Shown piece after piece: positions 1-5,602 of a stretch of 5,602 nt of DNA. The position numbers and the translations under genes are program-made. Under the pieces are notes generated by a model that saw only the letters and a program-made list of their open reading frames with translations, was not told the origin of the DNA and did no database searches. The stretch is taken from contig PLZT01000234.1 in NCBI GenBank assembly GCA_003152255.1, forward strand, positions 8,084 through 13,685, in the 5' to 3' direction. The DNA is from Methylocystaceae bacterium. Its GTDB lineage: Bacteria; Pseudomonadota; Alphaproteobacteria; Rhizobiales; Beijerinckiaceae. Positions within the stretch are counted from its first letter, which is position 1. Each line of letters opens with the position of its first letter.

Positions 1-750
1 ACCGCGATCAATCTCGGCACGGCGCTTGCCGCCGTCGGGGAAAATGTGCTGGTCATCGACCTCGATCCACAGGGCAACGCCTCGACCGGTCTTGGCGTCG
101 ATCGCAAAAGCCGAAGCATTTCCACCTATGACGTTCTGCTCGGGGAAAGCAGTCTCGACGACGCCATCGTGCCAACGGCGGTGCCACGCCTGTCGATCGC
201 GCCCTCGACCCTCGACCTTCTCGGCGTGGAGCTGGAAATCGCCGGCGACAAGGACCGCGCCTTTCGCTTGAAGCGCGCGCTGGCGGAGTTGGCCGCCGCT
301 GAGCGTCACGTCAATGCGCGTCACTACAGCTATATTCTCATCGACTGTCCGCCGTCGCTCAATCTTCTGACGATCAACGCGCTCGCCAGCGCCGACGCGG
401 TTGTCGTGCCGTTGCAATGCGAATTTTTCGCACTCGAAGGCTTGTCGCAGCTTCTGTCGACGGTCGAGCAGGTCAAGCGCACTTTGAATCCCAAGCTGTC
501 GATCCACGGCGTTGTCCTGACCATGTTCGACGCGCGCAATAATCTCGCGACGCAGGTGGTCGCGGACGTGCGCCGCTTTATGGGCGACAAGGTTTACGAG
601 ACGATGATCCCGCGCAATGTGCGGATATCCGAGGCGCCCTCGCATGGCAAGCCGGTGCTGCTCTATGATCTGAAATGCGTCGGCAGCCAAGCCTATCTGA
701 AGCTGGCCTCGGAAGTCATTCGTAGAGAAAGGCGCCTGCGCGCCGCCTGA
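1..750 (+). CDS. parA: Chromosome-partitioning ATPase ParA (Soj family), 5' end missing
   Basis: ParA-type Walker ATPase that binds DNA non-specifically as an ATP dimer and, with ParB bound at parS, segregates the chromosome origin. The window opens in frame with TAINLGTALA, the helix that directly follows the deviant Walker A loop (KGGVGKTT) in this family. The loop and roughly 20 further N-terminal residues therefore lie off the left edge, and 249 residues are visible. LVIDLDPQGNASTGLG (visible residues 17-32) is the switch I / A' segment. YILIDCPPSLN (from about 111) is Walker B. IPRNVRISEAPSHGKPV (about 203-219) is the C-terminal signature of chromosomal ParA/Soj rather than MinD. The in-frame GTG at 46 encodes an internal valine and is not the start. 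The TGA lies 35 bases before the parB ATG, consistent with one operon. Truncation is by the window, not a lesion. Family assignment is very secure. Confidence 0.96.
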   Translation, partial: TAINLGTALAAVGENVLVIDLDPQGNASTGLGVDRKSRSISTYDVLLGESSLDDAIVPTAVPRLSIAPSTLDLLGVELEIAGDKDRAFRLKRALAELAAAERHVNARHYSYILIDCPPSLNLLTINALASADAVVVPLQCEFFALEGLSQLLSTVEQVKRTLNPKLSIHGVVLTMFDARNNLATQVVADVRRFMGDKVYETMIPRNVRISEAPSHGKPVLLYDLKCVGSQAYLKLASEVIRRERRLRAA

Positions 751-770
751 TCGGCCGTGGCGAATGTTTG

Positions 771-778
771 AGGGGAAG
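771..778 (+). promoter_or_regulatory. Ribosome binding site of parB
   Basis: AGGGGAAG lies 7 bases before the ATG at 786. This favours that ATG over the in-frame TTG at 768, which lies upstream of this site and has no comparable purine-rich sequence at a suitable distance before it. The protein then begins MAEEARPRLGRGL, as chromosomal ParB proteins typically do. Confidence 0.7.
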
Positions 779-785
779 TTCTGAG

Positions 786-1655
786 ATGGCGGAGGAAGCA
801 CGGCCGCGTTTGGGCAGGGGCTTGGCGGCCTTGATCGGCGACGCTGGCAACGAGGCGCCGGCGATCGAGCGCACACGTGGTCAGCGCCGTATTCCCATCG
901 AATTTCTGCGTCCCAATCCGCGCAACCCGCGCACCAGTTTTCGCGAGGAGGACCTCACGGACCTCGCCGCTTCGATCCGTGAAAAGGGTATTATTCAGCC
1001 GGTCGTCGTCCGCACCATCGCCGGCGTCGCCGACGCATATGAAATCATCGCCGGCGAACGGCGTTGGCGCGCCGCCCAACTCGCGAGTCTCGCCGATATT
1101 CCCGTGGTCATTCATGAGGCCGACGACCGCGAGGCTCTCGAACTGGCGATCATCGAGAACGTCCAGCGCGAGGATCTCAACGCGATCGAGGAAGCGCGCG
1201 GCTACGAGCGGCTTGGAGCCGATTTTGGCTATTCCCAATCGGAGCTGGCGAAAATTATCGGCAAGAGCCGTTCGCATGTCGCCAACACGCTACGGCTGCT
1301 GAATCTGCCCGAGGCGACCCGACGCCTCGTCGCGGACGGCGCCATTTCCGCCGGCCACGCCCGCGCGCTACTGTCGGTGAAAGATCCGGACGCGGTGGCG
1401 CGCAAGATTGTCTCGGACGGCCTAACCGTGCGCGACATCGAGGAGCGCGCGCGGCGCCAGGCTGCCGACGCGGGCGTGAAGCCGCGCAAGCCGCGCGAGG
1501 ACAAGGACGCGGACACCCTCGCCGTCGAAAAGACGCTAAGCGACGCCCTGGGCCTGACGGTGACGATTCATCACAATGGCGAGCGCGGCGAACTGCGCAT
1601 CCGCTACGAGACACTGGAGCAGCTGGATGGGCTCTGTCACCGGCTGACAGGGTGA
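786..1655 (+). CDS. parB: Chromosome-partitioning protein ParB (Spo0J family CTPase clamp)
   Basis: Centromere-binding protein that loads at parS, binds CTP, slides as a clamp on DNA and stimulates ParA ATPase. The 289-residue product is of normal length for alphaproteobacterial chromosomal ParB. Visible parts in order: an N-terminal LGRGLAALIG (9-18), the conserved stretch expected to contact ParA; the ParB/Srx-type CTP-binding domain from about 34, with the arginine-rich box GERRWRAAQLA (90-100) and ENVQREDLNAIEEA (124-137); a helix-turn-helix at about 148-176 (YSQSELAKIIGKSRSHVANT), which reads parS; AISAGHARALL (186-196); a basic linker at about 222-240; and a C-terminal dimerisation segment (about 243-289). 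The start at 786 was chosen for its ribosome binding site. It is the second gene of the parA operon. In many relatives parB is followed by co-directional genes such as holA; here a convergent gene follows instead. No lesions were seen. Confidence 0.96.
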   Translation: MAEEARPRLGRGLAALIGDAGNEAPAIERTRGQRRIPIEFLRPNPRNPRTSFREEDLTDLAASIREKGIIQPVVVRTIAGVADAYEIIAGERRWRAAQLASLADIPVVIHEADDREALELAIIENVQREDLNAIEEARGYERLGADFGYSQSELAKIIGKSRSHVANTLRLLNLPEATRRLVADGAISAGHARALLSVKDPDAVARKIVSDGLTVRDIEERARRQAADAGVKPRKPREDKDADTLAVEKTLSDALGLTVTIHHNGERGELRIRYETLEQLDGLCHRLTG

Positions 1656-1681
1656 ACTTCGGCCTCGGTCAATCGCCTCCT

Positions 1682-1763
1682 CGTCATTGCGAGCCGAAGG
1701 CGAAGCAATCCAGCAGTCAACCCTGTCGCTCTGGAGTGCTTCGTCGCTACGCTCGTAATGACG
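1682..1763. repeat. Degenerate palindromic intergenic repeat (REP/MITE-like)
   Basis: The left arm (1682-1713) begins CGTCATTGCGAGC and ends CGAAGCAATCCAG. The reverse complement of the right arm (1731-1763) begins CGTCATTACGAGC and ends CGAAGCACTCCAG. Each 13-base block matches at 12 of 13 positions. The 6-7 bases between the blocks match poorly, and a 17-base loop separates the arms. From memory, sequences of the form GTCATTGCGAGC...GAAGCAATCCAG are dispersed intergenic palindromes in many proteobacterial genomes, including Rhizobiales. It sits 26 bases after the parB stop and 22 bases after the stop of the convergent methyltransferase gene. It could therefore fold at both transcript ends, but no T-run follows either side, so a classical intrinsic terminator is not shown. 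No coding sequence was seen in 1656-1785. Confidence 0.8.
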
Positions 1764-1766
1764 GTT

Positions 1767-1785
1767 AGTCGGGCCATTCCCGATT
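1767..1785. terminator. Small hairpin beside the methyltransferase stop, weak terminator candidate
   Basis: AGTCGGG and CCCGATT pair around the loop CCATT, giving a 7-bp stem with one G-T pair. It lies immediately past the methyltransferase TGA (1786-1788) in the convergent gap. No clear T-tract follows on either strand, so function as a terminator is only a possibility. Confidence 0.2.
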
Positions 1786-2967
1786 TCACGGATCGGTCAT
1801 TTGCACTTTGGCGCCCAAACTCTTGCGAACGCCCCGCGCGACAATCGCCGCAAGCTCCACCGGCACGGCGTTGCCCAGCTGTCGCATGGTCTCGCTCCAA
1901 GACCCATGAAAAACAAAATCATCCGGAAAAGTCTGCAACCGCGCGCTCTCTCGCACGGTGAAATAGCGCAAGCTTCCGTCCGGGCGGAAAAACATGTTTT
2001 CGCCGCCGGGAACGCCATGCACGCCGGCCTTGAGAGTTTTTGCGGGTTCATCGAACGGCGATCCGGTGTGGCCGGGATAGGCCCGCGCGCCCGGTTGAAA
2101 ACGGTGGTTTGCCATCGCCGCGGCCTTCTCTGCCTCATGCTCGGGGTCTGGCAGGTCGCCTATCGCGTCCCGAACCGTGCGCCAGGGCAATAGCGTCGGA
2201 CGTTCCAGCCGGCGCGTTCGTTCGGCGTATCGCGGCGCGATTTCGCGCGAGCGCTTTGGCGCCGCGTGCCGTTCCCAATAGTCCCCGCGGGTTTGATGCC
2301 ATAGCAGCGCGTCGAGCGAATGGGTTTCCTCGGGAAAGGACCATTCGATCCCGAGATCGCTTCGGAATCCCACGAAAACAATCCGCTCCCGACGCTGGGG
2401 AATCCCATAATTGGCGGCGTTCAGCACGCGGTAGACCACGCGATAGGAGAGGGAATCGCCACCGCGCCGCCTCCCCGTGAGGTGCCGCTCCAGCCGGCCA
2501 AGATGATCCTCCCAGCTTTCGTCCTCGCGGCGAACAAGCTCGGGGAATGTAAGCTGGTGAACGATATAGGCGAGATAAGTCGCGAAGCTTTCTCGTATCA
2601 GGCCCTTCACGTTTTCGAAGATGAACGCCCGGGGTTTCGTTTCGCGCACAACGCGCACCGCCTCGGGCCACATGTCGCGGGCGTCGCCATGGGCGCGATG
2701 CTTGCCGCCAAGTGAAAAGGGCTGGCACGGCGGCCCGCCGGTGACGAGATCGATTTTCCCGGAGCAGTCGCGGAAATCGACATCGCGAACGTCGCCCTCC
2801 ACGGGCTCCGGCCAATGCGCGACCACGGGCGTCCGGCGGCGTCTGTTCTCGCGAATCGTGTCGCAGCACCAGCGATCCCATTCGATGATTCGCGTGCGAA
2901 AAAAACCGGCCATGCTTACGCCGAGCCCGAGCCCGCCGGCTCCAGCGAAGACTTCGATTACGCGCAT
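1786..2967 (-). CDS. C5-cytosine DNA methyltransferase (Dcm-like, solitary, Vsr-associated)
   Basis: Transfers a methyl group from S-adenosylmethionine to C5 of cytosine within a specific DNA site. The 393-residue protein has the canonical motif order: motif I VFAGAGGLGLG (6-16, SAM binding); motif IV GGPPCQPFS (78-86) with catalytic Cys81; motif VI ENVKG (118-122); motif VIII QRRERIVFVG (191-200); a variable target-recognition region at about 201-305; motif IX RESARLQTFPDDF (339-351); and motif X QLGNAVP (363-369). All key residues are present, so it is predicted active. The insert between VI and VIII (about 123-185, charged and arginine-rich) is longer than in minimal enzymes. The ATG at 2967 was chosen because GGAGG precedes it and motif I starts a few residues later; an ATG at 3033 would add 22 residues inside vsr. 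It is the second gene of a unit with vsr, overlapping by 10 bases. No endonuclease gene is adjacent. The target sequence cannot be read from the protein by eye, so no gene symbol is given. Confidence 0.95.
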   Translation of the reverse strand: MRVIEVFAGAGGLGLGVSMAGFFRTRIIEWDRWCCDTIRENRRRRTPVVAHWPEPVEGDVRDVDFRDCSGKIDLVTGGPPCQPFSLGGKHRAHGDARDMWPEAVRVVRETKPRAFIFENVKGLIRESFATYLAYIVHQLTFPELVRREDESWEDHLGRLERHLTGRRRGGDSLSYRVVYRVLNAANYGIPQRRERIVFVGFRSDLGIEWSFPEETHSLDALLWHQTRGDYWERHAAPKRSREIAPRYAERTRRLERPTLLPWRTVRDAIGDLPDPEHEAEKAAAMANHRFQPGARAYPGHTGSPFDEPAKTLKAGVHGVPGGENMFFRPDGSLRYFTVRESARLQTFPDDFVFHGSWSETMRQLGNAVPVELAAIVARGVRKSLGAKVQMTDP

Positions 2968-3383
2968 GGCACCTCCAGAAAAGACCGCAATTTGTTCTTT
3001 AAGTGTTCCTTGTCGCGCAATTCGCATTCCCAAACAACCAGAGTTCTCCAGCCGCCGGCTTTGAGCGCCGCCTGATCGCGCAAATCGCGCAGGCGGTTGC
3101 CCGTGAGCTTAGGCTCCCAGAAGTCGAGCCGCGACTTCGGCATTCGGGCGAGGTGGCAGTGGGGATCGGGATGGCGGTGCCAGAAACAGCCATGCACGAA
3201 AATCACGGCGTGAAAGCGAGGAAAAACAAGGTCGGGCGTGCCCGGGAGGTCTTTTCGATGAAGACGAAAGCGAAAGCCCATTTTATGGACCATCCGTCGA
3301 ACCAGAAGTTCCGGGGCCGTGTCCTTGCCGCGAACCCGTCGCATCCGTTCGCTGCGCTCAATCGGTGAGAGGGTGTCGCCCAT
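2958..3383 (-). CDS. vsr: Very short patch repair endonuclease Vsr
   Basis: Strand-specific nickase that cuts 5' of the T in T:G mismatches arising when 5-methylcytosine deaminates, starting very short patch repair with DNA polymerase I. The 141-residue protein aligns well, from memory, with E. coli Vsr, and the numbering coincides early on: DTAPE with Glu25, LPGTPDLVF with catalytic Asp51, and HGCFWH with His64, Cys66, Trp68 and His69. The zinc ligands would be Cys66, His71, Cys76 and Cys120 (in VVWECEL). The last two are shifted by 3 from E. coli Cys73 and Cys117 because of a three-residue insertion after His71 (HPDPHCH). Trp89 (LDFWEPK) matches the second DNA-wedging tryptophan. All active-site residues are present. 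The C-terminus is shorter than in E. coli. It is first in the unit with the methyltransferase, whose start it overlaps by 10 bases. Its preferred mismatch context should match that enzyme's site. Confidence 0.95.
   Translation of the reverse strand: MGDTLSPIERSERMRRVRGKDTAPELLVRRMVHKMGFRFRLHRKDLPGTPDLVFPRFHAVIFVHGCFWHRHPDPHCHLARMPKSRLDFWEPKLTGNRLRDLRDQAALKAGGWRTLVVWECELRDKEHLKNKLRSFLEVPCA
2972..2976 (-). promoter_or_regulatory. Ribosome binding site of the methyltransferase gene, inside vsr
   Basis: On the - strand the sequence reads TGGAGGTGCC directly before ATG (2967-2965). The perfect GGAGG has a 4-base spacer. It lies within the last codons of vsr, so ribosomes finishing vsr are positioned to start the methyltransferase, suggesting translational coupling. 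It is the main reason for choosing this start. Confidence 0.75.
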
Positions 3384-3397
3384 GTTGATCCCGATGG

Positions 3398-3440
3398 TTT
3401 ATCGCGACCCCAGCTCCTTCGCCCGCGCTAGTGCGATAAA
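3398..3440. promoter_or_regulatory. 8-bp inverted repeat upstream of vsr, possible operator/promoter region
   Basis: TTTATCGC (3398-3405) and GCGATAAA (3433-3440) form a perfect 8-bp inverted repeat separated by 27 bases, just upstream of the vsr start at 3383. On the - strand an AT-rich stretch around 3437-3443 (TTATTTATCG) could serve as a -10 region, but no matching -35 was recognised. The 132-base gap between tlpA and vsr (3384-3515) must hold any separate promoter for the vsr-methyltransferase unit. An 8-bp repeat can arise by chance in a gap of this size, so confidence is low. Confidence 0.2.
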
Positions 3441-3515
3441 TAAGAGGACGACGTGCTGCGCGTGGATCGGCGCTTCCAGGGGCGCGGAATATCGTCGCTC
3501 GCGGCCAATGTTTTT

Positions 3516-4175
3516 TCAAGGCGTGGAGCCGGTCGCGCGACGGATCAGCGCCAGCGCCTCGGCGGAGTCCCAGGCGGCGGGGCCCGAGAGCTGGCCGAGC
3601 GTGCAGCCGGCGGAATCGACGAGATAGGTCGTCGGCAGGCCCATGAGTTCGCCGCCTTGTTTCAGGCGAAAGAAGACGTCGGCCTTTGGATCGGCATAAA
3701 ATTTGAGGTTCTTGACGCCGATTTCATCGAGGAATGCCTTTGGCCGCTCCAGCCGCGTGGTGTCGACATTGATCGCCACGACCTCGAATTTATCCGAGCC
3801 CGCGGCTTGTTGCAGCCGGTCGAGCGCGGGCATTTCGCCCCGGCACGGAACGCACCAGGTCGCCCAAACATTGACAAGCAGCGCCTTGCCCTTGAAGGCC
3901 TCCAGGCTCGTCGGCGCGCCGTCCGGGCCGTTGAACGCGAGCGTCTGAATCGGCTCGGGCTCCTTGGCGATCGCGAGCGCGGCGAGTTCCCCCTTGGCGA
4001 GGCTGGCGAGGGATTGCGCCAGCGGCTTAGAGGCGTCGCAGGCGGCGCTGTGCTCTTTCTTGCCGCCGCGACCGGCCTTAACGTATAGAAATCCAACGCC
4101 GGCGATGAGCAACAAAGCGACAAAGGCGAGCGCGCCGCGATTGCGCTGGGGACTTGCGGCCGGCTGTTCGGTCAT
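3516..4175 (-). CDS. tlpA: TlpA family membrane-anchored periplasmic thiol:disulfide oxidoreductase
   Basis: Thioredoxin-like reductase facing the periplasm. In Bradyrhizobium, TlpA keeps copper-site cysteines of cytochrome oxidase assembly factors (ScoI, CoxB) reduced. The 219-residue protein has a short basic cytoplasmic N-terminus, one hydrophobic segment at about 14-32 ([18 protein letters not shown]) acting as an uncleaved anchor, a linker, then a thioredoxin fold from about 75. The active site is WCVPC (Trp107-Cys111), and the cis-proline loop is GLPTTYLVD (Pro181). Two further cysteines, Cys46 and Cys191, match the extra pair that forms a structural disulfide in Bradyrhizobium TlpA (recalled, not checked). 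Its start lies 42 bases from the divergent argH start. The ATG at 4175 has only a weak ribosome binding site but gives the expected anchor. Related TlpA/ResA/CcmG-type proteins work in cytochrome c maturation; the extra cysteines and argH neighbour favour TlpA proper. Confidence 0.92.
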   Translation of the reverse strand: MTEQPAASPQRNRGALAFVALLLIAGVGFLYVKAGRGGKKEHSAACDASKPLAQSLASLAKGELAALAIAKEPEPIQTLAFNGPDGAPTSLEAFKGKALLVNVWATWCVPCRGEMPALDRLQQAAGSDKFEVVAINVDTTRLERPKAFLDEIGVKNLKFYADPKADVFFRLKQGGELMGLPTTYLVDSAGCTLGQLSGPAAWDSAEALALIRRATGSTP

Positions 4176-4217
4176 CGTTCAAGGGTTCCAGAAGATCGGC
4201 GTTTCGGAAGGGATCAC
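4176..4217. promoter_or_regulatory. Short divergent intergenic region between tlpA and argH
   Basis: Only 42 bases separate the two divergent start codons. The argH side carries GAAGGGA (about 4207-4213), a ribosome binding site 4 bases before ATG. There is too little space for two complete non-overlapping promoters, so at least one promoter must overlap the other gene's 5' end. No -35/-10 pair was confidently recognised. Confidence 0.35.
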
Positions 4218-5602
4218 ATGACGAGCAAAATATGGGGCGGCCGCTTTCAGGACGCAACCGCCGCCGTGCTGGAGGCGATCAACGTCTCCATCGACTTCGA
4301 CAAGAGACTCTGGCCCCAGGATATAGCGGCGTCGCTGGCCCATGTCGCGATGCTCGAACATCGCGGCATCGTCTCCGACGCGGACGCGGCCCAGATTCGC
4401 GACGGCCTGACCCGGATCAAGGCGGAGATCGAGGCCGGCGATTTTGTCTTCTCGCGCAAGCTCGAAGATATTCACATGAATGTCGAATCGCGGCTCGCCG
4501 AGCTGATCGGACCCGCCGCCGGAAGATTGCATACGGCCCGCTCGCGCAACGATCAAGTGGCGACCGATTTTCGTCTCTATATCCGCGACGCCATCGACCG
4601 GCTCGACGCCCAGCTCGCCGACCTTCAGATGGCGCTGGCGACAAAGGCGCTGGAGGAGGCGGCGACCGTCATGCCGGGCTTCACCCATCTGCAATCGGCG
4701 CAGCCCGTGACCTTTGGCCACCACCTTCTCGCCTATGTCGAAATGATTTCGCGAGACCGCGGGCGTTTTCACGACGCGCGGGCGCGCCTTAACGAATCGC
4801 CTTTGGGCGCGGCCGCGCTGGCGGGAACCTCCTTTCCGATCGACCGCGAGGACACGGCGAAGGCGCTCGGCTTCGACCGTCCCACCGCCAATTCGCTGGA
4901 CAGCGTCTCGGACCGCGACTTCGTGCTGGAGACACTGTCGGCTGCCGCCATTTGCGCGACGCATCTGTCGCGCTTCGCCGAGGAGATCGTGCTGTGGACG
5001 ACGGTGCAATTCTCCTTCGTCGCGCTCAGCGACAAATTCACCACGGGATCGTCGATCATGCCGCAAAAACGCAACCCCGACGCGGCGGAGCTGGTGCGCG
5101 GCAAGAGCGGGCGCATCATCGGCGGCCTGCAAGCCTTGCTGATCGTCATGAAGGGCCTGCCGCTGGCCTATTCGAAGGACATGCAGGAGGACAAGGAGGG
5201 AGCCTTCGACGCGCTCGACTCTCTTGAACTATGCATCGCCGCCATCGCTGGCATGACCCGAGACATGAGCGCGAATCGCGCCAGAATGCGGGAGGCCGCC
5301 GGCGCCGGCTACGCGACCGCGACGGATCTGGCCGATTGGCTCGTGCGCGCGCTCGGTCTGCCGTTCCGCGAGGCGCATCATGTGACGGGCCGCATCGTTG
5401 GAATCGCCAGCGAACGCGACGTCGGACTGGAGGAGCTGTCCTTGGCCGATCTTCAAGCCGTCGAGCCTCGCATGACGGCTCAGGTTTTCGATGTGTTGGG
5501 GGTCGATAAATCGGTCGAAAGCCGCGTGAGTTACGGCGGCGCCGCGCCCGCCAATGTATGCGCTCAAGCAGAGGCCTGGCTGAAAAGACTGGAGGCGCCG
5601 GC
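4218..5602 (+). CDS. argH: Argininosuccinate lyase ArgH, 3' end just cut by the window
   Basis: Last step of arginine biosynthesis in the cytoplasm: argininosuccinate is cleaved to arginine and fumarate by a homotetramer of the fumarase/aspartase superfamily. The frame is open from ATG 4218 to the window edge, giving 461 codons plus two bases. Typical ArgH is about 460-470 residues, so only a few C-terminal codons and the stop are missing. The N-terminus KIWGGRF (4-10) is typical. Conserved blocks are [13 protein letters not shown] (105-117), [16 protein letters not shown] (154-169) with the catalytic-region His157, [17 protein letters not shown] (194-210), and the superfamily signature [12 protein letters not shown] (277-288) with the mobile-loop serine Ser279. 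[11 protein letters not shown] (318-328) follows as expected. A GAAGGGA ribosome binding site precedes the start. In Rhizobiales a lipoprotein gene and lysA often follow, which would lie beyond the window. No frameshift or missing key residue was seen. Confidence 0.97.
   Translation, partial: MTSKIWGGRFQDATAAVLEAINVSIDFDKRLWPQDIAASLAHVAMLEHRGIVSDADAAQIRDGLTRIKAEIEAGDFVFSRKLEDIHMNVESRLAELIGPAAGRLHTARSRNDQVATDFRLYIRDAIDRLDAQLADLQMALATKALEEAATVMPGFTHLQSAQPVTFGHHLLAYVEMISRDRGRFHDARARLNESPLGAAALAGTSFPIDREDTAKALGFDRPTANSLDSVSDRDFVLETLSAAAICATHLSRFAEEIVLWTTVQFSFVALSDKFTTGSSIMPQKRNPDAAELVRGKSGRIIGGLQALLIVMKGLPLAYSKDMQEDKEGAFDALDSLELCIAAIAGMTRDMSANRARMREAAGAGYATATDLADWLVRALGLPFREAHHVTGRIVGIASERDVGLEELSLADLQAVEPRMTAQVFDVLGVDKSVESRVSYGGAAPANVCAQAEAWLKRLEAP

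Noticed and set aside
768..785. Upstream TTG start for parB
   Set aside because: The AGGGGAAG ribosome binding site lies downstream of this TTG and is well spaced for the ATG at 786. The six extra residues are unlike the usual ParB N-terminus.
693..1277. Open frame of 194 codons on the - strand across the parA-parB junction
   Set aside because: It overlaps two certain genes and has no domain or supporting start signal.
751..1785. parS site near parAB
   Set aside because: I looked for TGTTTCACGTGAAACA-like sequence in and around the operon and saw none. The CACACGTGGT near 873 is not a match.
1656..1785. CRISPR or multi-copy repeat array in the parB downstream gap
   Set aside because: There is only one inverted pair of arms, with no regularly spaced direct repeats.
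2135..2881. Long open frame (248 codons) on the - strand within the methyltransferase gene
   Set aside because: It is out of frame with the motif-bearing protein. Its product is low-complexity, rich in Arg, Ala and Pro, with no recognisable domain.
2968..3033. Upstream ATG start (3033) for the methyltransferase
   Set aside because: It would add 22 non-family residues encoded inside vsr, while GGAGG sits directly before the ATG at 2967.
3453..4088. Open frame of 211 codons on the + strand opposite tlpA
   Set aside because: It is antisense to tlpA, which has an anchor, WCVPC and the cis-Pro loop. The + frame shows no domain and no good start context.
4179..5132. Long open frame (317 codons) on the - strand opposite argH
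   Set aside because: It lies wholly antisense to a clear argH with all motifs. Its arginine-rich translation is typical of a shadow frame in GC-rich DNA.

Overview
This GC-rich window looks like alphaproteobacterial chromosome, most likely from the Hyphomicrobiales (Rhizobiales). A methylotroph/methanotroph-like or Bradyrhizobium-like genome would fit, but the genus is inferred from memory of gene style and order, not from a search. It holds six protein genes and no RNA genes. The two outermost genes are cut or nearly cut by the window edges.

Left part (1-1655, + strand): the chromosome-partition operon parA-parB. ParA lacks its N-terminus, with the window starting at the end of Walker A. 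ParB is complete. No parS-like 16-mer was seen in the window.

Middle (1656-3515): a convergent gap holds a degenerate palindromic repeat of about 80 bp. It is followed on the - strand by a two-gene unit, vsr then a C5-cytosine DNA methyltransferase. The vsr stop overlaps the methyltransferase start by 10 bases. The methyltransferase marks a specific site, and Vsr nicks T:G mismatches left when the methylated cytosine deaminates. No restriction endonuclease gene lies in or beside the pair, so it looks like a solitary methylation plus mismatch-repair module, perhaps a restriction-modification remnant. It sits between two conserved housekeeping blocks, which suggests acquisition by transfer.

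Right part (3516-5602): tlpA, a membrane-anchored periplasmic thioredoxin-like reductase on the - strand, diverges from argH (argininosuccinate lyase, + strand) across only 42 bases. argH runs off the right edge within a few residues of its expected end. I recall the divergent tlpA/argH pair as common in Rhizobiales.

Nothing here requires a wholly new system. The points most worth a second look are the solitary vsr-methyltransferase pair with unknown target, the palindromic repeat at its boundary, and a small inverted repeat upstream of vsr.
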